A stretch of 64,000 bases of DNA from Odontesthes bonariensis. Taxonomy: Eukaryota > Chordata > Actinopteri > Atheriniformes > Atherinopsidae. The translations under genes and the position numbers were made by a program. The DNA lies in NCBI RefSeq assembly GCF_027942865.1, contig NC_134510.1, positions 10,692,743 through 10,756,742 of the forward strand, given 5' to 3'. The notes beneath the pieces were generated by a model, which was not told the DNA's origin, ran no database searches, and worked only from the letters and a program-made list of their open reading frames with translations. The first letter of the stretch is position 1; every line of letters begins with the position of its first letter. Shown here piece by piece: positions 21,146 to 31,261 of the stretch.

Positions 21146-23760
21146 GGGTCTTTTTTTTTATCAATCAATCTTTTTATAGCTACACATAGAAATTGGTATG
21201 AAGAGTTGAACATTAAATCATATATATTTATTTATACAGCTGATAAAACTATTCACAGGACAGAAGTCCTCAGCTTCCTGCTGGGACACATAGTCACATG
21301 TAAAGGTAATGTGTAAATTGTGGAAAACCAATCACTGTAATGTTATCTTTTTCAATTTGGGATTAGAAAGGCATTCTTTCTTATTTGAATTGAATTGAAT
21401 CCTAACTCAAAGACTGTCCTTTTTCCAAATAAGGTACCAACTCCCTGTCAAAAGATTACATTTGACCCCTAACCATGATCATTTCCTAACCCTCGCTAAG
21501 AAGTCTGGATTTTTAAAGTCCCAACCCTGCGTTATTGGCTAAACCTAAACAGGAAGTGACAAAGTTCCATCCTAATGTGTTGTGTTTACATGTGAACAAG
21601 ACCACAAGTAAAATGAACATTTCTTGGATGTGCTTCTGTAAGTGATTATGGTACAGAGAGGCCAGTTATTTCAAAGTAAAAGCTTAAGATCTGTCATATT
21701 TAGGAGCACTTTCACATGTGACTGTGTGGGTTTTTCCTTTGATCAGCTATCACAGTCTTGAAAAGCAGGTGTCCTGCCCAACAACGGGGTCAGCCCCACG
21801 TCCTCATAAGATGAGTTTTTTTTATCTTTCTTTGCTCAGAGGTGCTGTGATATTCAGGCTCAATAATTACTCTTAAACTATGATTCCGAGCTGCAGGACT
21901 TTCAGGTTAAGTTTGCAGTTCCGTGAGAGGATTCTTAGCTTTCTGGCCACAGCCCAGAGGAATTCCATGATCGCCATGGTTCCCTCCTCAGAAGCATCAT
22001 CGCAGCATCATTTAAAAACAAACATAAACACCATCAGTCTACACAACTTTTTTTCTTCACATTTCACTCCACCAGTTGTGGAAGATTCTAACTTCTGCTG
22101 AGGACTTGTTGCATCCCAACATGAAGAAAACACTCTCAGAAACCCAGAAAAGTGGAACAACATACTTCCAACAGGAAAAATATCAGGTTTGAGAAATGTC
22201 AAAGTCTGCACTCTTTTCTAAAGTTTCCACTGAGAAGATTTTGAAAAAGTTCATAGTCACTCATATTCAAATGACCAAAAACCTCTGAAATAAACACTTC
22301 CCACCTTCAGCTTAAAGGCAAAGTATGCTGAAGTCAGGTTTAAACTCATTTCAATAGAAAAATCAGCATCCAAACATTAGCTCTTCTCAAATTGGACTAA
22401 GTGTAGAACAGGGTCTTTTTTTTTAATGAATCAATCTTTTTTATAGTTACACATAGAAATTGGTATGAAGAGTTGAACATTAAATCATATATATTCATTT
22501 ATACAGCTGATAAAACTATTCACAGGACAGAAGTCCTCAGCTTCCTGCTGGGACACATAGTCACATGTAAAGGTAATATGTAAATTGTGGAAAAACAATC
22601 ACTGTAATGTTATCTTTTTCAATTTGGGATTAGAAAGGCATTCTTTCTTGTTTGAATTGAATTGAATCCTAACTCAAAGACTGTCTTTTATCTAAATAAG
22701 GTACCAACTCCCTGTCAAAAGATTACATTTGACCCCTAACCATGATCATTTCCTAACCCTGGCTAAGAAGTCTGGATTTTTAAAGTCCCAACCCTGCGTT
22801 AATGGCTAAACCTAAACAGGAAGTGACAAAGTTCCATCCTAATGTGTTGTGTTTACATGTGAACAAGACCACAAGTAAAATGAACACTACTTGTATGTGT
22901 GTCTGTAAGTGATTATGGTACAGAGAGGCCAGTTATTTTGTTAAAATTGGCTTTGTTCTTAGACATTATGAATGAAATAGTCTCTTTACTTTTCCACGAT
23001 GACCTAAAGTGATCCAGGAATGGGAAGACAAAACAATTGGGAAAGCAGGTGCAGATTCACCCACACACATTGTTTGGCTGATCCAGAGAATATGACGAAG
23101 CATGTTGAACCTACTCATGTCCAATCATACTCGGTCGAGTGTGAGTCCAACCTATGAGGCTATAAATGCAAATGATACCCGGAAATCGAGGCTCAGTCTG
23201 ACGGATTTCCTGCAGGAGCTCTGTTCCACTGAGCCCAGCGCTGATATGCTTGACGTGTGACTACCAATAAACACTTTATTTAACTTGAGATTCCTCCGGC
23301 TTGTTCTTGAGCTTCCATTGAAAGAATCGATCTAACATTTTAAAATATAACTTTTACACTTTTAGATGAGTGAAACAGATGAGATTTCCTCAACTGTCTT
23401 TCATAAAGATTTGTTTTAACATTGTGTTGTTGTATTTGTTTACAGTGTTTGATCCACTCCTTCTCTTACATGAATAATATTCAGACAGTCAGATGATAAC
23501 TTACAGTTTAGAGTTGATATGAACTATATGAGTGGAAATGAGTCAGTTTCTTCCTTTTTAAGTATCTTATACAGAAAAAAGAGTTCCTCTTTGAGTTAAA
23601 TTGATGCTAAAACAAATATGAAGCAACAAAACTGTGTTTGTTTTCCATTACAGGTATAAAGAAACCTTCAGTGATCCATCTTCATGTTTGTTCTTTAGTA
23701 TTTTACAGGAAGTGAACTATAGAACTCCCAGTTCTGTTCGTCAGAACAAAGAATCAGCCA
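21146..23760 (-). repeat. right arm of the inverted duplication, with an internal direct repeat
   Basis: The region about 21,400-23,760 is the reverse of 1-2,425. Within it, the segment 21,148-21,680 is repeated at 22,412-22,940 in the same orientation (shared ACACATAGAAATTGGTATG and flanks), so the arm has undergone a further internal duplication. No gene is supported. Confidence 0.8.
22939..23337 (+). mobile_element. solo LTR fossil (retrovirus-like), right-arm copy
   Basis: Counterpart of the LTR at 597-996. It begins TGTTAAAATTGG and ends CTAACA. It holds TATAAATGCAAATG and, about 100 bp on, CCAATAAACACTTTATT, in keeping with a promoter and a polyadenylation signal. No internal genes. 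It shares its insertion site with the left-arm copy. Confidence 0.55.
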
Positions 23761-24635
23761 TGTAAATATTGGTAAATATCTTGAGACTCGGGCCCTTACA
23801 ATCACTGACCAAGTTGGTAACCTCGGAGTGTTGATAGACTCAGATCTGACTTTCAGCAGCCACATCAAATCTGTCACCAAGGCAGCTTTTTACCATCTCA
23901 GAAACATCAACAGAATTAAAGGTTTCCTCTCCCAAAAACACCAGGAGAAACTCATCCATGCATTCATCTCCAGTAGACTCCATTACTGTAATGCTCTTTT
24001 AACTGGACTTCCCAAAAAGAGCATTAAACATCTGCAGCTCATCCAGAACGCTGCTGCTGGAGTTTTAACCCGGACTGAGAGATCTGAACACATCACAGCA
24101 GTTTTAAAATCTTTACACTGGCTTCCAGTCAGTCACAGAATAGATTTTAAAAGCCTGCTGATGGTTTACAAATCCCAGAACGGTTTAGGCTCAAAATACA
24201 TCTGTGATATGTTCAGAGAATATAAACCTAGAAGAGCTGTTAGATCCAAGGACTCAGGTCAGCTGGTCCAGTCCAGAGTCCAGACTAAACATGGAGAAGC
24301 AGCATTTAGCTGTTATGCTGCAAACAAGTGGAACAAACTGCCAGTGGAGATTAAACTTTCACCAAATGTAGACATTTTTAAATCCAGGTTAAAAACATTT
24401 CTGTTCTCATGTGTCTATGCATGTAATCTGCACGATATCTTTGAACTTATCTAGACTGTTGCTTGTTTTTAATACTTCTAATAATTTAATTTGTTTCTCT
24501 TTATATTATTTTATGTATTTTTTTAATGCTTCTTCCACTCCCTGCTGAAATGCTTTTATTTTATGTAAAGCACTTTGAATTGTTTTGTACATGAAATGTG
24601 CTATACAAATAAATTTGATTTGATTTGATCATTTC
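23757..24635 (+). mobile_element. L2-type LINE, C-terminal ORF2 fragment
   Basis: The open frame 23,828-24,454 (extendable upstream to about 23,757) encodes the C-terminal domain of a LINE-2/Maui-type ORF2: NLGVLIDSDLTFSSHIK, then SRLHYCNALLTGLPKKSIKH and LKSLHWLPVSHRIDFKSLL. The 3' UTR ends with GTGCTATACAAATAAA and TTTGATTTGATTTGATC. The endonuclease and RT core are missing by 5' truncation. It sits inside a copy of the duplicated flank block near the point where the neighbouring copy received a Kolobok-type element. Confidence 0.88.
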
Positions 24636-24689
24636 ACCCCGTGACCCGACCGACGGATTCAGCGGTATAGATAGTGGATGGATGGATTG

Positions 24690-25436
24690 ATCATTCCACT
24701 TTAACGTGTAATTCATTTCTCACCCTGAAACCCAGCAACACTAACAATTTAGAATCCTGTCTCCATCTCAGAATATTTGACTCCATTAACTAAAATGTAC
24801 AATTATAGGAAGGGATTTTGATAAATACCACATCTACCTGAGAGAGGAGAAACTGCTCATTTCTAACACCTAACTGTTGAGATAAAGAACGCACACTTTA
24901 AATTACACATCAGGTTGTTTTAAAAAGATCATGTTTAACATGTTAACTGAGCAGAAGTAGAAGCACTTGTGATAAAACCACATGTCACCTCTGCAGAAAC
25001 AGTCAGAGACATTTTCAAATAAAAATCAGTGGAAGTGTGATGTTGCCACACAACTGCACGATTGGAGCAAAGCGAATGTTGTAATTCACAGAATTAGTAC
25101 GACCTCTGTCACAGCAGAAGACATGAAATAATACTCATGAGCACAGTAACACACACAGCATGTTTCACTTTACACTTCTGCTGTTTAACAGTAAGAATTC
25201 TTGCAGTTCATCTGCATCACTGTCTTATAGTCTGAGTGTTGCACACACTCGGAGATGTCAAGTGCTGATACTACAATCTAACAAACATCCAAGAACTGTA
25301 GAGAAGGTCCCACGATAGACAGTCTAAAATGTTTGCATATTTATGTTGTGTGTGTCTCATTGTCACCCCAAAAGAATCTCTGTGGACGTATTCAATTAAT
25401 CAAAGCAGTAAAAGTCTCCTCAAAGTGTGTGTGATG
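24690..25436 (-). repeat. duplicated flank block, reverse orientation
   Basis: Reverse complement of the block at 1-250 and 18,960-19,450, here leading into 7SL copy D. A second tandem copy lies at 28,153-28,887. No gene seen. Confidence 0.8.
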
Positions 25437-25675
25437 TGACAGCAGCAGCTTGATTGAATGAGTGATGGAGCAGAGTGTATCTGTGAAGCAGCGGTGAGTG
25501 ATGTGGCTGATGGTCGTTGCTCGTCTTCTCCAGGTGGGGGCGCTGTAGGTCCAAGAAAAAGCTGTGCTTTTCAATGGAAAAGAGAAGATGGAGAAACTGC
25601 TGTAAAGTGTAAAGAGGTGATGTTGGAGTGTGTGTGTTGTCCCAGTATTTTGTTGGAGAGAACAAAGAGTGTAAA

Positions 25676-25972
25676 AAGACTGGGTCCCGCTGTATGACTC
25701 AGGCTGCACTGCAGCGTCTAATCACAGGTGCGATCCCACTACTGAGCGGCACGGGGGCTTTGACCTGCTCCGTTTCCGACCTGGGCCGGTTCTGCCCTCC
25801 TTAGGCGACCTGGTGGTCCCGGGCTCCCCCAGGAGCACCATATCGGTACCGAGCTTAGTGCGGACACCCGATCGGCATAGTCCACTGCAGCTCAGAGCTC
25901 CTGAGCTCAAGCGATCCACCAGCCTCAGCCTCCCGGTAGCTTGGATTACAGGCGCGCACCACAGCACCCGGC
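25676..25972 (-). ncRNA. 7SL / SRP RNA gene, full-length (copy D)
   Basis: Complete minus-strand 7SL RNA with the same 5' start, helix-8 SRP54-binding hairpin and TTTTT terminator as copy A; the start-to-terminator distance is identical. A few base changes from A and E lie outside the helix-8 core. The CRE/ATF-like motif is at -53 to -60 (26,025-26,032). It looks intact. Confidence 0.92.
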
Positions 25973-26024
25973 GAGAGACTCTCACGTTTATCAGACTTTC
26001 AGCTTGTTGAAGTAAACGACATTT

Positions 26025-26032
26025 TGATGTCA
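26025..26032 (-). promoter_or_regulatory. CRE/ATF-like element of 7SL copy D
   Basis: TGACATCA on the minus strand at -53 to -60 from the 7SL start. Confidence 0.6.
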
Positions 26033-26095
26033 TCAAACACAACAGCGGCATCGAGCAGCAAAGACTGACAAGTGTTTGGATCGTTTTCATTCCTG

Positions 26096-26182
26096 CAGAA
26101 AATCCCAGCTCAGTTTTTGGAAACTTGATGAATGGAGCAGCATCCATACAGGAGAATCTCTGTGTTCCATTTGTACAGTTTC
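26096..26182 (+). other. exon-like segment beside 7SL copy D
   Basis: Copy of the NPSSVFGNLMNGAASIQ segment with the CATTCCTGCAG acceptor-like motif. Unidentified. Confidence 0.25.
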
Positions 26183-26667
26183 ATGTTTCCCTTTGAGCTT
26201 CATCATTTTATAATAGAACTTTTACACGATAATATGAAGCAACAAAACTGTGTTTGTTTTCCATTACAGGTATAAAGAAACCTTCAGTGATCCATCTTCA
26301 TGTTTGTTCTTTAGTATTTTTCAGGAAGTGAACTATAGATCTCCCAGTTCTGTTCGTCAGTACAAAGACTCAGCCCTCATTTCATTTTAAAGGGGACATA
26401 TTATGCAAAACTCACTTTTTGCAGGTCTTTGTGCTCATATTTTGGCCTCTACTGTTCTTTTAAACACTCCAAGCGCGAAAAAAACCCATCCATCCATTTT
26501 CTGTAGGTCAGTAGAAAGACTTTGGTGTCAAGAATAATATGCTGCTGTGAGCCATTTGGATGGCTCCCTTATGCTGACGTCACTCTAAGGGAATTTGCAT
26601 ATACCTGTCAAGTCCCCACCCACTAAATTAGTTGAAGATCCACCATCTAGTATCGAGCATCGAGCAT

Positions 26668-26985
26668 ATGAGCGCAATGGCTACGAAAGGAAAATCACAC
26701 ATGAAGTGTTGTGTTGTTGGCTGCACGGAGCAACACAAATCTTTGCATTTTCTCCCGAGCAAAGAAACTCGAAGAACTGCGTGGCTCCAATTAATTTTTG
26801 ATGGCCATGTCCCTGCTACAATTGGAAAGAATCTTGTGGTGTGTGCGAACCACTTTTCAGCAGACTGCTTCGAAAACCTCGGACAGTACACGGCAGGACT
26901 AGCTAGCAAACTTCGGCTGACGGATGTCTCTGTGCCAACTATCCGTGGCAAGTCAGCAGATGAAGGAGATGTAAGTACTTTCAAA
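26668..26985 (+). CDS. THAP zinc-finger exon of the Kolobok-type element
   Basis: An open frame reads MSAMATKGKSHMKCCVVGC and onward, giving a C2CH THAP domain: CCVVGC, then a conserved tryptophan (TAWLQLIF), then VVCANHFSADCF as the C-x2-H half, ending with KLRLTDVSVPTI. THAP domains bind the ends of P- and Kolobok-type transposons. The coding segment ends shortly after DEGD at GAT|GTAAGTAC, a good splice donor, so it is a first exon; downstream exons are not evident. The frame can be extended upstream to 26,632, but the ATG at 26,668 gives a normal THAP N terminus. Confidence 0.75.
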
Positions 26986-27762
26986 TAATGAGTTTCATGT
27001 TTCTATTGCAGTTTCTATTTAGCCAAAGCTAACGTCGCTTCCTGTCAGCCCTGTACCTGCTTAGATTGAGAGATGTTTCTCTCCGTTCTATAAAGGCGGT
27101 ACACCTATCAAACGGTAACGCAGGTGTCCGCTGTCTCGCTGCGATCTATTGAAAGTCAGCCCTCGATCCAAGGTTTTGTCGGCCGGACCAGGGTCCGGGG
27201 CGCGGTGCAAATACTAGCAAATACTAAATGTTGTAAAGAGATGGCATTATGTTTCTAAAAATAACCTTATTAGGCTACATAGTTGTGGCAGACTAAACAT
27301 GGTAGGCTGACAACTAAGGAGAGATGCGATGGTAACAAATAAGTATATTTAAAAAGTTGACTTAAATCAATACTATGTAACATTTCTACCTTAAAATAAC
27401 AGCTTGAAAAAAATTGTGCAGCTAGAATGAGTTTTAATATTATGATTGGCCTGTCTCCTATGCCCTTTGGGAGTCTGAGTTGGAATAACTGCGCTATGTA
27501 ACTTTGCTGGACCGGCCCGGGAGCTGAGCGGAAGAACTTCGACTTGCTTTCTAGCACACCTACCGCAAAAACAAATAGACCCCTCTCACGCTCCCAGGTA
27601 TAGGGCTAAGCGAGCGCAACATTGTCAGTACGATCATCATGGCAGAGGCACTGAAGAATCAGAAGAAGACGTTGACTGATGAAGCAACGTACATTACCTC
27701 CAAGCCTGTAGGGGGAGCTCCATAATGGGCTTTTTGAGAAGTTACATAGTATTGCTTTAACA

Positions 27763-27885
27763 TTCAGAAACCACTTGCTGCATTCTTGCTGTTTGTGCAG
27801 GTGGATCCTCTTCCTCTTGTTCGGGATCGGGGTCCGACTCAGGGTCAAACATATGTGGTTGGATACCGGCTCTGTTTGCAGTCAT
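27763..27885 (-). CDS. N-terminal exon resembling fish P2X7-like proteins
   Basis: The minus strand reads MTANRAGIQPHMFDPESDP and continues as an acidic/glutamine stretch to VVSEC. From memory this resembles the start of the large fish family named P2X purinoceptor 7-like, in which a PYMFEPES motif precedes a Cys-rich domain. The Cys-rich domain itself is absent here. It lies near the right end of the Kolobok-type element, antisense to the THAP exon. It could be cargo, a captured exon, or an older insertion target. Confidence 0.35.
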
Positions 27886-28152
27886 TTTCACACGTGAAAC
27901 GCACAGGGTAAACAGTACACGCAGCCGGAGGCTTCTCATGAGCGGGGCGGGGCGTGGCCAGCAACAGCTTATTTGCATAAAAGTGACAAAGCCCTTTAAA
28001 CGGCTCAATTTGGGAGAGACTGAAACTGGCAAGAATAGAGCTGGTGAAATCTCTTTATGTGAGAGTGATTTTGTGCAAAGAACTTCATGAACATGTTTTG
28101 TATAGCCCATAGACCAATTCTAACTTGTTTAAAGAGGTAAAATATGTCACCT

Positions 28153-28887
28153 TTAACGTGTAATTCATTTCTCACCCTGAAACCCAGCAACACTAACAAA
28201 TTAGAATCCTGTCTCCATCTCAGATTATTTGACTCTATTAACTAAAATGTACAATTATAGGAAGGGATTTTGATAAATACCACATCTACCTGAGAGAGGA
28301 GAAACTGCTCATTTCTAACACCTAACTGTTGAGATAAAGAACGCACACTTTAAATTACACATCAGGTTGTTTTAAAAAGATCATGTTTAACATGTTAACT
28401 GAGCAGAAGTAGAAGCACTTGTGATAAAACCACATGTCACCTCTGCAGAAACAGTCAGAGACATTTTCAAATAAAAATCAGTGGAAGTGTGATGTTGCCA
28501 CACAACTGCACGATTGGAGCAAAGCGAATGTTGTAATTCACAGAATTAGTACGACCTCTGTCACAGCAGAAGACATGAAATAATACTCATGAGCAGTAAC
28601 ACACACAGCATGTTTCACTTTACACTTCTGCTGTTTAACAGTAAGAATTCTTGCAGTTCATCTGCATCACTGTCTTATAGTCTGAGTGTTGCACACACTC
28701 GGAGATGTCAAGTACTGATATTACAATCTAACAAACATCCAAGAACTGTAGAGAAGGTCACACGATAGACAGTCTAAAATGTTTGCATATTTATGTTGTG
28801 TGTGTCTCATTGTCACCCCAAAAGAATCTCTGTGGACGTATTCAATTAATCAAAGCAGTAAAAGTCTCCTCAAAGTGTGTGTGATGT
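28153..28887 (-). repeat. duplicated flank block, second tandem reverse copy
   Basis: Continues the block split by the Kolobok-type element and is nearly the same as 24,690-25,436. It leads into 7SL copy E. Confidence 0.8.
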
Positions 28888-29125
28888 GACAGCAGCAGCT
28901 TGATTGAATGAGTGATGGAGCAGAGTGTATCTGTGAAGCAGCGGTGAGTGATGTGGCTGATGGTCGTTGCTCGTCTTCTCCAGGTGGGGGCGCTGCAGGT
29001 CCAAGAAACAGCTGTGCTTTTCAATGGAAAAGACAAGATAGAGAAACTGCTGTAACGTGTAAAGAGGTGATGTTGGAGCGTGTGTGTTGTCCCAGTATTT
29101 TGTTGGAGAGAACAAAGAGTGTAAA

Positions 29126-29422
29126 AAGACTGGGGCCCGCTGTATGACTCAGGCTGCACTGCAGCGTCTAATCACAGGTGCGATCCCACTACTGAGCGGC
29201 ACGGGGGCTTTGACCTGCTCCGTTTCCGACCTGGGCCGGTTCTCCCCTCCTTAGACGACCTGGTGGTCCCAGGCTCCCCCAGGAGCACCATATCGGTACC
29301 GAGCTTAGTGCAGACACCCGATCGGCATAGCCCACTGCAGCTCAGAGCTCCTGAGCTCAAGCGATCCACCAGCCTCAGCCTCCCGGTAGCTTGGATTACA
29401 GGCGCGCGCCACAGCACCCGGC
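29126..29422 (-). ncRNA. 7SL / SRP RNA gene, full-length (copy E)
   Basis: Complete minus-strand 7SL RNA with intact Alu-domain start, helix-8 SRP54 hairpin and TTTTT terminator. It differs from copies A and D at a few bases, for example TCTGCACT in place of TCCGCACT and a C in place of an A near the 3' end. The CRE/ATF-like motif is at -53 to -60. Confidence 0.92.
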
Positions 29423-29474
29423 GAGAGACTCTCACGTTTATCAGACTTTCAGCTTGTTGAAGTAAACGACATTG

Positions 29475-29482
29475 TGATGTCA
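29475..29482 (-). promoter_or_regulatory. CRE/ATF-like element of 7SL copy E
   Basis: TGACATCA on the minus strand at -53 to -60 from the 7SL start. Confidence 0.6.
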
Positions 29483-30552
29483 TCAAACACAACAGCGGCA
29501 TCGAGCAGCAAAGACTGACAAGTGTTTGGATCGTTTTCATTCCTGCAGAAAATCCCAGCTCAGTTTTTGGAAACTTGATGAATGGAGCAGCATCCATACA
29601 GGAGAATCTCTGTGTTCCATTTGTACAGTTTCATGTTTCCCTTTGAGCTTCATCATTTTATAATAGAGCTTTTACATTTATTTACTTTCTTTTTTAAATG
29701 TTTTTTTTATTATTATTATTTTTATAAGAAATATCCAGAAATGAATATGGCTGGTTTAAGGAGTTTTAAACAACATCCTCCTCAGTACTATGCATGTTTC
29801 CAGATAAATTCATTAGACTGAGCCGGCCCTCTGGCAAAAAAACCTGAAATATTTCCACATGATGCAGCTGAAAGAGCTGTGATGTCATGTCATTGTTAAG
29901 GAAACCTGAAGAAAAACCTGTTAAATTACAGACTCTTGGATAATACAATTTAATTTGATGCACTTCAGTAGAAATGAGTAGAAAAAAAGCTTCTTCTGAG
30001 TTTTAAAGGCATTCTACCAACAGGATGATATCTACTGTAAACTGCCTCCCAGGTTTGTTCTGTCATATCTGTGGAATGAGGCTATTAGTCAAAGAAGAAA
30101 GACTAAATCAAATGTTATAGCTGATCATTTAGAATTCAGATGAGTAAAATATTCCTTATGTGTCTGACAGACTGCAGAAAGCTTTGTAGGGTCTGCTTTT
30201 AAGTGTTGCATCAGAAGATGGTCGTTCTCTGAGGCAAAGTTAATGTTTGGTGTTTCATTTAACAGAGGAGAGGGTAAGTGTAAAAACTGTTCATTTTTAT
30301 TGATTCCAGCACCAAAGCAGCATGTAAAATGTAAATGCAAACCATTTTTTTAAATACATAATTTACAAACAATGTCTTTAAAGAACAACATTGTCCCACT
30401 GGTTGTCTTTCAGTCCCAAATGTCTGCGTCTTGTCTGGACTGTGTTATTTCTGCAGGTGTAGGTGAGCAGATCTTCTCTGTGTCTGTGAGGAAATTCACA
30501 CACGGAGACGGCTTCATCTGTACGGCTCGGTGTGGGATGCTTTTCATCGTTT

Positions 30553-30668
30553 CAGCTGGGGCCGATCAACAGTCCGGTGTCTGGGAGCAGATTTGGTGCT
30601 GGAGTGTGTTCAGGGGACGGCTGTGCTGCTGGAGCTTCCTGGGAATGGTCCATGTCCACTGTGAGGTG
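30553..30668 (-). other. exon-like segment, possible 3'-terminal exon (copy E)
   Basis: Near-identical duplicate of the 4,091-4,205 segment, with the same TTCCTTGTAG acceptor on the minus strand. Product unknown. Confidence 0.3.
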
Positions 30669-30893
30669 CTACAAGGAAGACAGAAAGAAAGTCCTGATTT
30701 AAGCTTAAGCATAACTTTGTGACAATTTTGTCATATTTTCTTTTTAAAATAGCAGCTTGTTTCCTTACTTTTCTCTATAATATCAGCTAATATCATCTAA
30801 ATGCAGTATTTAATGTGCCTTTTATTCACGTTCTGTGACACTAAAAAGGACCTACCCCAAGTCCTCCTTTATTTCTTTTTTTTTTAACACCAG

Positions 30894-31020
30894 CTTTCCT
30901 CATCCGGCTGGGAGCTCCTCGTCGTCACGAAAACCCTGGGTGCATATCCGGCAATGTCGGGTCCACAGTCTTTCTCCTTCGGACCTGCGCTCGAGTCTCA
31001 TCTCATCCATGATCACCTCG
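30894..31020 (+). other. exon-like segment with splice-like ends (copy E)
   Basis: Duplicate of the 4,432-4,558 segment. The acceptor side has changed from ACATCAG to ACACCAG; the donor TCG|GTAAAACA is kept. Product unknown and strand uncertain. Confidence 0.25.
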
Positions 31021-31261
31021 GTAAAACACAGCAGGAAAAGGAAGGAAAAACTGCACAAGTACTCAACATGTGTGAGCTAGCACACATTCATTTCTGTAGA
31101 TTTCATTCATTAGTTAGACGGAATCATGCACTCACCTGTTTTGCACAATACGTTACCTGCGGTAGCTCAGGTGTTCCACTTTGTCCTCCGTTGGTGTCAG
31201 AGTTGTTGTTTCTTTGTCATCCGCTGGTCCTTCCATCAGCAGGAAGCCCACAGAGGCTTTT

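Larger units (their letters stand above)
26391..28152 (+). mobile_element. Kolobok-type (TTAA) DNA transposon with THAP exon
   Basis: The ends read inward AGGGGACATATTATGC on the left and AGGTGACATATTTTACC on the right, flanked by TTAA (26,387-26,390 and 28,153-28,156). The flanks continue a duplicated block that is uninterrupted elsewhere (compare 220-240 in reverse), so the boundaries are firm. TTAA targets plus a THAP exon fit the Kolobok superfamily. No DDE catalytic domain is visible, so this copy is probably non-autonomous. Confidence 0.82.
28888..31250 (+). repeat. direct duplicate block (copy E) with 7SL gene
   Basis: Same order and orientation as 2,423-4,785: 7SL gene on the minus strand, NPSSVFGNLM exon-like segment (29,546-29,632), an AT-rich stretch, and exon-like segments at about 30,553-30,668 and 30,894-31,020. 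It ends at an L1 fragment. Confidence 0.85.

Noticed and set aside
26628-26984. Minus-strand ORF of 118 codons opposite the THAP exon
   Set aside because: Antisense shadow; the plus strand carries the complete THAP motif and a splice donor.
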